A DNA stretch of 14,500 nt from assembly GCA_943324415.2 (NCBI GenBank), contig CALPLN020000031.1, forward strand, positions 1 through 14,500, given 5' to 3'. The stretch is from Sediminibacterium ginsengisoli. Its GTDB lineage: Bacteria > Bacteroidota > Bacteroidia > Chitinophagales > Chitinophagaceae. This document shows, piece by piece, positions 1 through 6,261 of the stretch; the stretch's first letter is position 1, and the number at the start of each line of letters is the position of its first letter. The translations under genes and the position numbers were made by a program. The notes beneath the pieces are model-generated. The model did no database searches and had not been told where the DNA came from. It saw only the letters and a program-made list of their open reading frames with translations.

Positions 1-71
1 CCTATAGCTCAGTTGGTTAGAGCACCTGACTCATAATCAGGGGGTCCCAGGATCATGCCCTGGTGGGCCCA
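1..71 (+). tRNA. tRNA with CAT anticodon (elongator Met or Ile2), 5' end cut by window
   Basis: Cloverleaf parts are readable. The 3' acceptor strand TGGGCCC (64-70) pairs with CCTA at the window start plus three bases lost off the edge (expected GGG). The D-arm is GCTC/GAGC. The anticodon stem CCTGA/TCAGG (25-29, 37-41) closes loop CTCATAA, giving anticodon CAT at 32-34. The T-stem is CCAGG/CCTGG (47-51, 59-63). A71 is the discriminator and no CCA is encoded. It is not an initiator tRNA, because the anticodon stem lacks the three G-C pairs next to the loop. Elongator Met and lysidine-modified Ile2 cannot be told apart here. The T-loop is ATCATGC rather than the near-universal TTCRANN, which may weaken the T-loop/D-loop contact. 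Confidence 0.85.
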
Positions 72-73
72 CA

Positions 74-83
74 GCCGAAAGGC
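74..83 (+). other. small GNRA-capped hairpin between tRNA and terminator
   Basis: GCC-GAAA-GGC directly follows the tRNA. The related copy at 1901-1910 reads GCC-GAGA-GGT: the loop stays GNRA and the last pair becomes G-U, so both changes keep the fold. It may be a 3'-trailer processing structure, but the stem is only three pairs. Confidence 0.35.
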
Positions 84-92
84 AACATTTTC

Positions 93-127
93 AAGGGTTT
101 ATGCTGTTAAAAGCGTAGACCCTTTTT
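93..127 (+). terminator. intrinsic terminator of the tRNA transcript
   Basis: The 12-base arm AAGGGTTTATGC (93-104) pairs with GCGTAGACCCTT (113-124) through two G-U pairs, with an 8-base loop and a T-rich tail (TTTTTG, 122-127). It lies 22 bases after the tRNA. The same hairpin recurs at 1920-1951. Confidence 0.8.
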
Positions 128-252
128 GTTTGGGGGTAAATCTCGGCCAAGTTTGGGCCTAGGTTTTGTGTTTTTAGAGGGAAAACAGGGGTGATTGGAG
201 GGGAAGGTGTGGAATTGAGAACATTGTCCTATTTTCAACTATAATTTAAAAA

Positions 253-1020
253 ATGGAAGTACATCACCCACACCACCCTACACATAAAAAGAAATGGTCA
301 GAATACATAGTTGAATTTGTAATGTTATTTGCAGCTGTAACATTGGGATTTTTTGCAGAGAATGTAAGAGAACATCAAATAATCGAACACAAAACACAGC
401 AAAATCTACAATCAATTATACTGGATTTAAAGAAAGACTCTATATTACTACAAGATAGAATTAAAGAATATGAAAATGCGTCTGTTTATTTAAATAAACT
501 CAATGATGTGTTTGTAGAGTACCAGGTAAATAAACTATCAAAAAACGAATATTTGGATACAGTGCTGTTAATAAGTGATAGCATCATATTTGGAACTTCG
601 TTTTATATCAATAATTCGTCTTATAAAAATACTATTGCAAGTGGTAGTTATAGTAGTATTAATTCGATCGAATTAAAACGTACTATTTCAAACTATTATG
701 AAGTTTACGGAGCTAAATTAAATGATAATAATAAAATACTTGATGATGTTGCAGAATATTATACTGTCAATACATTACCTAAACCTGGAGGGATAATTGC
801 AGACATCATTGAAAGAACCGATTCTCATAAAGTAGAAGTTTTAAAAAAATATTATAAAGACAACGGACTTTTTGAAAAATCAATACTAAGTAAAGATTTT
901 ATTATTTACAACCAAAAAGCAATTGACAGGGTAAAAATTTATTCTTATTTATTGAGATTGTTTGAAGAAAAAAATAGGGAATTAAGTGAATTATTAAACA
1001 AGGGTTTAAACGAAAATTAA
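253..1020 (+). CDS. His-rich N-terminus, single-pass membrane protein, unknown function (paralog 1)
   Basis: This 255-residue protein starts with a short His-rich tail (HHPHHPTH, residues 4-11). A basic stretch and one hydrophobic segment follow (about residues 17-36), ending in the conserved-looking GFFAENVREH. The rest is a hydrophilic, charged, probably helical domain. There is no cleavable signal peptide, so I infer a signal-anchor protein; the side of the membrane is not certain. Proteins with this N-terminal pattern are common in Bacteroidota and have no assigned function that I know of. The next gene begins 13 bases after its stop and encodes a clear paralog, so the two are probably one operon. 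No Shine-Dalgarno sequence is present; the ATG follows an A-rich stretch, as is usual in this phylum. Codon use is AT-rich, like the neighbours. Confidence 0.85.
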   Translation: MEVHHPHHPTHKKKWSEYIVEFVMLFAAVTLGFFAENVREHQIIEHKTQQNLQSIILDLKKDSILLQDRIKEYENASVYLNKLNDVFVEYQVNKLSKNEYLDTVLLISDSIIFGTSFYINNSSYKNTIASGSYSSINSIELKRTISNYYEVYGAKLNDNNKILDDVAEYYTVNTLPKPGGIIADIIERTDSHKVEVLKKYYKDNGLFEKSILSKDFIIYNQKAIDRVKIYSYLLRLFEEKNRELSELLNKGLNEN

Positions 1021-1033
1021 TAAAAATAAAATA

Positions 1034-1828
1034 ATGGACGTACATCACCACTCGCACCTTCCGCATCAATCAAAACCTTGGAAACAATACTTATCGGAAG
1101 GTCTAATGATATTTGTAGCTGTAATGCTTGGCTATGCAGCCGAAAATATAAGACATCACTACATTGAAGAAAAAAAGACAGTTGCGAATGTTCAAAATTT
1201 ATATAAGGACCTGAAAAACGATTCAATAGTTTTCTCAGTTATGCTTAAAATTAGAAGCAAACAAGATTCATGTTTCAATATTATTAGTCGTTTGTATGAT
1301 CAGAATAAACTTGAGCAAGACATACCAACCCTTTATGCCGCTCACTCATTCATCGCGCTTAGGATAATGCCTGTTATGAATACGATGGCATTAGATCAAA
1401 TTAAAAGTTCAGGTGCATTGAATTATATTAAAGATGAAAAAATAAAGCAAGAAATTCAATATTATGCAAATAATGCTCCTGAATTAAAAACAAGAGAACA
1501 AAGAGAATATGCATATATTGATAAATACTTTGATCCCCTTTCAATTACTAAATTTAATTATAAGCATTATCAAGAATTAAGCAAATTTGATAGTTTTGAA
1601 ATTAAAGGTGATAAAGTGATTACGCCTATTATCGCGCCAGAAGGTCTAACATTGGTTGATCAAAATACATTTGATTGGAATAATTATCTATCTGTATTAG
1701 GTATGTTGAGCACTATTAGAAATTCAACTGATCGAAGTCAAATCAAACCTATTCAAGAAGATTGTATTAAACTTCTTGGACTGGTTAGAAAATATTTAGA
1801 AGAAAATAACGCATTAATAGAAGAATAA
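1034..1828 (+). CDS. His-rich N-terminus, single-pass membrane protein, unknown function (paralog 2)
   Basis: This 264-residue protein is a paralog of the preceding gene product. It starts with HHHSHLPH (residues 4-11). The membrane segment spans about residues 19-35 (GLMIFVAVMLGYAAENIRHH region) and matches position by position the segment of the first paralog. A charged cytoplasmic or periplasmic domain follows, with weak similarity to its neighbour (for example the shared LKxDSI motif near residues 60-65). The 13-base gap and same strand suggest co-transcription. The histidine tail could bind metal, but this is only a suggestion from composition. A weak hairpin (GGTAT-gga-ATACC, 1834-1846) follows the stop. 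The tRNA-derived repeat begins about 30 bases further on, so this pair exactly fills the space between the two tRNA-related copies. Confidence 0.85.
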   Translation: MDVHHHSHLPHQSKPWKQYLSEGLMIFVAVMLGYAAENIRHHYIEEKKTVANVQNLYKDLKNDSIVFSVMLKIRSKQDSCFNIISRLYDQNKLEQDIPTLYAAHSFIALRIMPVMNTMALDQIKSSGALNYIKDEKIKQEIQYYANNAPELKTREQREYAYIDKYFDPLSITKFNYKHYQELSKFDSFEIKGDKVITPIIAPEGLTLVDQNTFDWNNYLSVLGMLSTIRNSTDRSQIKPIQEDCIKLLGLVRKYLEENNALIEE

Positions 1829-1859
1829 GAAAAGGTATGGAATACCACCAGAAACCATC

Positions 1860-1898
1860 TTAATCAGGGGGTACCAGGATCATGCCCTGGCGGGTTCA
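1860..1898 (+). pseudogene. 3' half of the CAT tRNA (relic)
   Basis: The sequence matches the tRNA at 1-71 from the anticodon loop to the discriminator. T-stem CCAGG/CCTGG and the odd T-loop ATCATGC are intact (1874-1890). The acceptor strand has decayed to CGGGTTC. No D-arm or 5' acceptor strand precedes it, so it cannot fold as a tRNA. Confidence 0.8.
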
Positions 1899-1919
1899 CA
1901 GCCGAGAGGTAACATTATC

Positions 1920-1955
1920 AAGGGTTTATGCTGTCAAAAGCGTAGACCCTTTTAG
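1920..1955 (+). terminator. duplicate of the tRNA intrinsic terminator
   Basis: Both arms (1920-1931 and 1940-1951) are identical to those of the terminator after the intact tRNA. One base of the loop differs (TGTCAAAA) and the tail is TTTTAG. It now sits downstream of the two membrane-protein genes and could end their transcript. Confidence 0.7.
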
Positions 1956-2054
1956 TTTGGGGTAAGTTCTGGCCAAGTCTGGGCCAGGTTTTGTGGTTTT
2001 AGAGGAAAAGCAGGGGTGGAAATTTAGTTATCTGATTGTATTAATTTTAAATCA

Positions 2055-2062
2055 TATATTTG
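2055..2062 (+). promoter_or_regulatory. Bacteroidota-type -7 promoter element for the VCBS lipoprotein gene
   Basis: TATATTTG is a perfect TAnnTTTG element. An ATTG at 2035-2038 lies 16 bases upstream as a possible -33 element. The transcript would start near ACCCCAAAAG (2067-2076), a sequence also found at the same place before the genes at 3932 and 10398. It supports the start at 2095 rather than any upstream codon. Confidence 0.6.
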
Positions 2063-2094
2063 ATTTACCCCAAAAGCATACTAAAATCAATTGT

Positions 2095-3759
2095 ATGAAA
2101 AATGTAATCTTCATTTTGGGAGTTTTGTTAGTAGTTAGTTGTACTAAAACAGATGCACCTTCCACTCCTCCGCCAACACCTATTGCCCAGGAAGAACCGA
2201 TAAAGTTCACAACAAATCTGGATACTGGAACTTATAATGTTGCTGACACGTTGCCACTTGTTATATCCGTTAATTCAAAAATTCCAGCTGCTGGTGTTAC
2301 CTATGCTATCACTGCAACTTGGACGGATAGTTCAAAACAGATATTTAAAATTGATTCTACTTCTACTTCTACAACTTTGAGTTTGAATATCCCAGGTTTA
2401 AAAAAATCAGGCAATTACGCAGTTGCAGTTAATATTACTTCGAAATCTACCCCGTCAAATACTAGTAATAAATTAATTTCAGTTGTGAATAATCCACTTG
2501 GAAGGTTCATGGGATATAAAGTTGCTGCGAATGCAAGACAACTTGGAACAGAGTATTGGGAAAATACAAATGTATTGAGCGATTTAATGATAGCTGTTTA
2601 TCAAAAAAACTATGAATATTATGATTCCTTCAGAGCATACACTGTTTTTTCTACCGCTATTTGTAATGGTGATTTTAATAACGATGGTTATATAGATGTA
2701 TTTAATGCGGGCACTGCATACAATGGTAAAAAAGCTAATTTGTCATTTTTGATATGGAATCCGGCAACATTAGAATTTGAAGAAAAAAATCTACTAAATA
2801 GCAAAACTGATTTCATTGGTGCGCCATATAAAGTTACTCCAGTGTATTTAAACGGCGATAATTATGTTGATCTGGTTATTCATGGTCATGCAGATGAAGG
2901 CAGACAAAATACAAATGAACCAGTTACATTATGCATGAGCGATGGTAAGGGAGGATATGATTTGGTTAAATTGGAGCTAGAACCAAAGGAGTTATCAAAT
3001 ATGTTTACCCATGAGAGTGGGGATGTAGCTGATATTAATAACGATGGAAAACCTGACTTATTTATTGTAGCTAATTCACATTCCTATATTTTCTGGGGTA
3101 CAGCATCTTATCCATATTTTACCAATGTTAATTTTGCACACTTCGTCTCGGATACGGTAAATTATAAATCTAATAACGGATTTGGAGAGAGCATTAGTAT
3201 ATTAAATAGTTCATTCAATTGTAGATTATTAGATTTAAACAAAGATGGAATGAAAGATTTATTTGTAGCAGGACAATCAGAAAATACAATTCTATTTAAT
3301 AAAGGCAATGGCAGATTCACATCCACTGATGTTAAAAAAATACCATTTAATTTACCAAATGGGATTAATGTATTCGACTATATTGTAGATGATTTAAATA
3401 ATGATGGATTAAATGATATTATTACTTTAAATGCTATATCATATAAAAAATGGAATATAGAAATATATTTTCAGAAAAGCGATGGTTCTTTTAGTATTGA
3501 TAATAATGCGATTGAATACACAATCAACATAGAAAGACCAAATTGGAAAACGAGATTGATATATCATGATTTCGATGGCGATGGCAAAAAAGATATATCA
3601 TATTCTGATGCAGGTATTAATGCATACACCAATAAAACAATTATTAATGACATAAAGATAAAAAGTGTGTTCATTCGATCTAATTCAAAATTTGTAGAAA
3701 AGGACTATTATCAATTCGACCCGTATGCACAAAGCTTAAAAATAAAATATTACAAATAA
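2095..3759 (+). CDS. FG-GAP/VCBS-repeat lipoprotein
   Basis: This 554-residue protein has a lipoprotein signal peptide ending LVVSC (lipid-modified Cys16), a proline/threonine linker and an Ig-like segment at about residues 37-130. A propeller-like region with calcium-loop motifs follows: DFNNDGYID (193-201), LNGDNYVD (252-259), DINNDGKPD (313-321), DLNKDGMKD (380-388), DLNNDGLND (433-441) and DFDGDGKKD (492-500). Such repeats fold as beta-propeller blades that bind calcium. No T9SS sorting domain is present; anchoring is by lipid, and surface display is likely but not shown. The frame is open back to 1993, but that part overlaps the tRNA-derived repeat and precedes the promoter, and the lipobox fixes the start at 2095. 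Its first five codons (MKNVI) and leader match those of the 1269-residue gene at 10398. Confidence 0.88.
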   Translation: MKNVIFILGVLLVVSCTKTDAPSTPPPTPIAQEEPIKFTTNLDTGTYNVADTLPLVISVNSKIPAAGVTYAITATWTDSSKQIFKIDSTSTSTTLSLNIPGLKKSGNYAVAVNITSKSTPSNTSNKLISVVNNPLGRFMGYKVAANARQLGTEYWENTNVLSDLMIAVYQKNYEYYDSFRAYTVFSTAICNGDFNNDGYIDVFNAGTAYNGKKANLSFLIWNPATLEFEEKNLLNSKTDFIGAPYKVTPVYLNGDNYVDLVIHGHADEGRQNTNEPVTLCMSDGKGGYDLVKLELEPKELSNMFTHESGDVADINNDGKPDLFIVANSHSYIFWGTASYPYFTNVNFAHFVSDTVNYKSNNGFGESISILNSSFNCRLLDLNKDGMKDLFVAGQSENTILFNKGNGRFTSTDVKKIPFNLPNGINVFDYIVDDLNNDGLNDIITLNAISYKKWNIEIYFQKSDGSFSIDNNAIEYTINIERPNWKTRLIYHDFDGDGKKDISYSDAGINAYTNKTIINDIKIKSVFIRSNSKFVEKDYYQFDPYAQSLKIKYYK

Positions 3760-3779
3760 TCCCATTTAAAATTCATTGG

Positions 3780-3868
3780 TTAAGTCCCCGCAAGGTTTGA
3801 GACAGATTTTGAGATTTTAGATGGAGAATAGGGCTGAATGAAGATGAAAGAGTGGAATGGTAAAAACT
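3780..3868 (+). repeat. repeat copy C: diverged leader segment only
   Basis: It aligns without gaps to the trailing part of copy B (54 columns, about 37 identical) and its second half continues to match copy A (about 20 of 29). Tracts such as GATTTTAG correspond to the GTTTTAG/TTTTTAG of the other copies. The tRNA and terminator parts are absent. It lies in the 172-base gap before the 685-residue gene. Confidence 0.55.
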
Positions 3869-3889
3869 GGTTAATTGATTATAATATCC

Positions 3890-3897
3890 TACATTCG
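3890..3897 (+). promoter_or_regulatory. probable -7 promoter element for the 685-residue T9SS gene
   Basis: TACATTCG matches TAnnTTTG with one change and is followed after three bases by ACCCCCAAAGG (3901-3911), the transcript-start sequence shared with the other two VCBS genes. No convincing -33 element was found; a TTG at 3875 is rather close. Confidence 0.5.
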
Positions 3898-3911
3898 TAC
3901 ACCCCCAAAGG

Positions 3912-3933
3912 ATAGTTTAAAATTTTAAACTAT
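3912..3933 (+). promoter_or_regulatory. perfect 22-bp palindrome overlapping the start codon
   Basis: The arm ATAGTTTAAAA is followed directly by its exact reverse complement, ending on the first two bases of the ATG at 3932. It may be an operator for a dimeric regulator or, in RNA, a hairpin that hides the start. The high A+T content makes chance somewhat more likely. Confidence 0.45.
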
Positions 3934-5989
3934 GAAATACGCGTGCTTTTTGTTTTGGGTGTTACTTTCCCCAACTATTGTATGGTCTCAAATAAGTAAA
4001 GAAAAGGCATTAGTCCTTGAAAGACAATTTTCCACTTCTGTTTATGATTCAGTTCAAAAAAAATATATCGGTTCTAATTGGGACGAATTCGGTGATTTAT
4101 TTTTTGAAAAAAATGGCAAACAATATTGGTTAGCCACATTCACATCCATTACCGCGCCAGAATATGATTTTTACAGAGTATTTGAATTATTGTTAGATAG
4201 TGGTTATGCAAAAGAAGTCACCACGACAATGCTTGGTGGTTATTATAAAGTTGAAGGACCAAATCCCCCCTATTATTATACAGACATTGACAATGACGGC
4301 ATAAAGGATATTTTTGTGTTTGATCATGGCAAAGAGTATGATACCAACTGGAATAACTGGAAGTACTTTAATGTGTTTTTTAAAGGGACAGCATCAGGAT
4401 TTATTAAAACGGATATTCCTGAAATAACAACTAATATGGGATATTACCATGGACATGCAATTGGCGACTTTGACAAGGATGGTGATAATGATATTGCGAT
4501 TGGCATAAATGGGATTAAAGTATATAAAAACAATGGTTCGGGTGCGTTTGCTCAAATGAATGTCATTCCGCCTAATAAATATTTTGCTGCACCCTTTTCA
4601 ATGAAGTTTTTACAAACAGATGATGATAGTGAATTAGAATTACTAGCCCCACCTTATAGAGATTTTGACAATGCCTGTTGTAGAGCACAAACAAACTTAT
4701 TAAATTTAACAAATAACAGTAATTGGATTGTTAGTGATTTTGCACAGCAAACTCCATTCAAAAATGGTCTAGTGTCAGGATCTGCTCAGATTCTTAATTT
4801 CCCGAATAAAACAGGAAAATTCGATGACTTGCTTTTCAGAATTGAAACCTTTGATACAGTTCCCGGATTTCCACAAGGACGCTGGTTAACAAAGTTTTAC
4901 AGAAATAGTCCAAATAAATTTGATACCATTATGCCCGTTGCATATAAGTTTGCGGACACGGCAAGCTATTTTTACATTGATCCCAAAGTGGCTGATATAA
5001 ATTTTGATGGATATGATGACATATTTTTTAAAGAAAATATGTACTACACTGGTTCTCCATTTCAGCACCCAATTAATCAAAGAATATGGATAAACGACGG
5101 GAGTAATAATTTTAATCCATCTACTATTTCCTTTAATACCGAAGCGAATAAAGCTATGTACTTGTTTGTTAAATCAGATAGTATAAAAAAATATAGCCTT
5201 TTTATGAGTTTATCTGAAACTTGGAAGGATACAAAAAAGATTGTTTACAATAGGATTGACACCTTAATTTTCCCAATTAATGAAAAGCAAATTATTTCAA
5301 TATGTCAAAACGAAACAAATTACAGTCTTATAACTAAAGTTCCAGTTAAAATAAAAATTGTTGCACAGTCAAAATTGGGGTCATTGATTTTAACCGATTC
5401 AACCATAAAATATACTTCTTTAAATAATCCCGGAACTGACACAATTAGATATAGATTGTATAATGATTTTTTTGAAAGCAGTGACTATGAAATTATTTAC
5501 ACGATAAAAAATGCAACATCTGCACCAGTGATATCTCGTGATACCGCCAATTATTTAGTATCAAGCGCGGGTAGAAGCAATACTTGGTTTAAAGATGGCA
5601 TACAGTTATCTGACACTACTCAAAAACTTAAACCTACTATATCTGGTTCGTATGCTGTTAAAACCCTACAAAATGGTTGTGTAAGTGCATTGAGTATCCC
5701 TTATTATTATCTAGTCACCGACATCATTAATTTAAATAAAGATGAATATATTAAACTAGCACCCAATCCATTTAGTAATCAAATAAATTTTGATTTTGTT
5801 GTTAAGGGATATCAGAGACTGAATATGGAATTTTTTGATATTGCTACGGGAAATAAAGTAGTAACAAAACAAAATCTAACACCTGGTGTGCCAATATACT
5901 TAGGGCAATTATCTTCCGGTACCTACTTAATTAAAGTAACATCCAGTGACTTCAAAATATCATATCAATTCAAAATGATAAAACAGTAA
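3932..5989 (+). CDS. secreted FG-GAP/VCBS protein with T9SS type A sorting domain (685 aa)
   Basis: A signal peptide (residues 1-19, cleavage near VWS-Q) leads to a repeat region with calcium loops DIDNDGIKD (118-126), DFDKDGDND (179-187) and DINFDGYDD (355-363). A bacterial Ig/cadherin-like segment lies at about 480-515, a short Ig-like module with Cys583 at 531-600, and a T9SS sorting domain at about 605-685. The sorting domain shows the family's LAPNP motif, a GYQRLNMEFFD strand and a SSGTYLIKV strand. Such domains direct export through the type IX machinery of the outer membrane, with the tail usually removed or lipid-anchored. Fewer blades are recognisable than in the neighbours, so parts may be degenerate. 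The last 155 residues match the end of the protein at 10398-14207. Ligand unknown; adhesion or polymer binding is a guess from family. Confidence 0.9.
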   Translation: MKYACFLFWVLLSPTIVWSQISKEKALVLERQFSTSVYDSVQKKYIGSNWDEFGDLFFEKNGKQYWLATFTSITAPEYDFYRVFELLLDSGYAKEVTTTMLGGYYKVEGPNPPYYYTDIDNDGIKDIFVFDHGKEYDTNWNNWKYFNVFFKGTASGFIKTDIPEITTNMGYYHGHAIGDFDKDGDNDIAIGINGIKVYKNNGSGAFAQMNVIPPNKYFAAPFSMKFLQTDDDSELELLAPPYRDFDNACCRAQTNLLNLTNNSNWIVSDFAQQTPFKNGLVSGSAQILNFPNKTGKFDDLLFRIETFDTVPGFPQGRWLTKFYRNSPNKFDTIMPVAYKFADTASYFYIDPKVADINFDGYDDIFFKENMYYTGSPFQHPINQRIWINDGSNNFNPSTISFNTEANKAMYLFVKSDSIKKYSLFMSLSETWKDTKKIVYNRIDTLIFPINEKQIISICQNETNYSLITKVPVKIKIVAQSKLGSLILTDSTIKYTSLNNPGTDTIRYRLYNDFFESSDYEIIYTIKNATSAPVISRDTANYLVSSAGRSNTWFKDGIQLSDTTQKLKPTISGSYAVKTLQNGCVSALSIPYYYLVTDIINLNKDEYIKLAPNPFSNQINFDFVVKGYQRLNMEFFDIATGNKVVTKQNLTPGVPIYLGQLSSGTYLIKVTSSDFKISYQFKMIKQ
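5522..5989 (+). repeat. shared 3' module, copy 1 (Ig-like plus sorting domain)
   Basis: These 468 bases align to 13740-14207 without any gap in the protein: 93 of 155 residues are identical by hand count. A run of 26 identical bases occurs at 5534-5559 and 13752-13777. Confidence 0.85.
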
Positions 5990-6002
5990 AATTTAAATTT
6001 AA

Positions 6003-6021
6003 GGTATCATCCAATGATACC
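6003..6021. terminator. hairpin after the 685-residue gene, possible terminator
   Basis: GGTATCAT-CCA-ATGATACC is a perfect 8-bp stem 13 bases after the stop at 5989. No clear T-tract follows, so it is a weak terminator candidate or a 3' mRNA-stabilising hairpin. Confidence 0.4.
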
Positions 6022-6057
6022 GGTCATTTACATAATCAACAAATAGAGCGTAAGTAT

Positions 6058-6065
6058 TAATTTTG
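6058..6065 (+). promoter_or_regulatory. possible -7 element for the zinc-ribbon gene
   Basis: TAATTTTG fits TAnnTTTG exactly but ends only five bases before the ATG at 6071. If used, the mRNA would have almost no leader. No -33 element is obvious upstream. Confidence 0.35.
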
Positions 6066-6070
6066 TGTCG

Positions 6071-6238
6071 ATGAAAACTAAAATATGTGCTTTATGTCAA
6101 CAAGAAGCCGCCATACTCTATAGGGTTCAGGTGACTAAAGGCAAAGATTGGATTTTTGTTTGTACCGACTGTTGTAATAAAGTCAAAACTGAACCAAATT
6201 ATCGCTATGGCGGAACATGGAAAGGAGACCGTCATTAA
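6071..6238 (+). CDS. 55-residue zinc-ribbon protein
   Basis: Too short for ordinary gene finding, but clearly protein-like. It starts MKTKICALCQQE, has a central basic part (YRVQVTKGKDWIFVC) and ends with YRYGGTWKGDRH. Two cysteine pairs, CALC (residues 6-9) and CTDCC (31-35), are spaced as in a four-cysteine zinc ribbon. I recall similar small proteins with this YRYGGTWKG tail in other bacteria, all without an assigned role, so I give none. It lies between the T9SS gene and a convergent amine oxidase gene (23 bases away) and probably has its own promoter. RNA, DNA or protein binding are all possible. Confidence 0.75.
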   Translation: MKTKICALCQQEAAILYRVQVTKGKDWIFVCTDCCNKVKTEPNYRYGGTWKGDRH

Positions 6239-6261
6239 AATAAAAAGTATTTTAAAACTTG

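Larger units (their letters stand above)
33..217 (+). repeat. repeat copy A: tRNA 3' half, hairpin, terminator and leader
   Basis: From the anticodon loop to about 193 this segment matches 1860-2018 at roughly 88% (about 19 differences in 160 columns, by hand). Its trailing part (about 135-217) also aligns without gaps to about 3786-3868 at near 70%. It contains a GGCC-N7-GGCC self-complementary pair around 144-158. The following gene starts at 253. No separate gene is seen between the terminator and 253. Confidence 0.75.
1860..2018 (+). repeat. repeat copy B: tRNA 3' half, hairpin, terminator and leader
   Basis: Direct repeat of about 33-193. Homology begins at the anticodon loop, the usual boundary of tRNA integration sites, but continues about 120 bases past the tRNA end, longer than most attachment cores. 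Differences are mostly transitions. Copy B ends close to the promoter of the lipoprotein gene at 2095. Confidence 0.8.

Noticed and set aside
1..2018. Active integrative element at the tRNA
   Set aside because: No integrase, excisionase or mobilisation gene lies between the repeats, and the repeats have diverged to about 88%.
1993..2094. 34-residue N-terminal extension of the lipoprotein frame
   Set aside because: It overlaps the tRNA-derived repeat and the promoter at 2055; the lipobox begins at the ATG at 2095.
2347..2376. TTCTAC triplet repeat in the lipoprotein gene
   Set aside because: Only three units, encoding a short Ser-Thr linker; too short to suggest phase variation.
3760..3931. 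Riboswitch in the gap before the 685-residue gene
   Set aside because: No known aptamer pattern is visible; the conserved part is better explained as a third copy of the tRNA-trailing leader.
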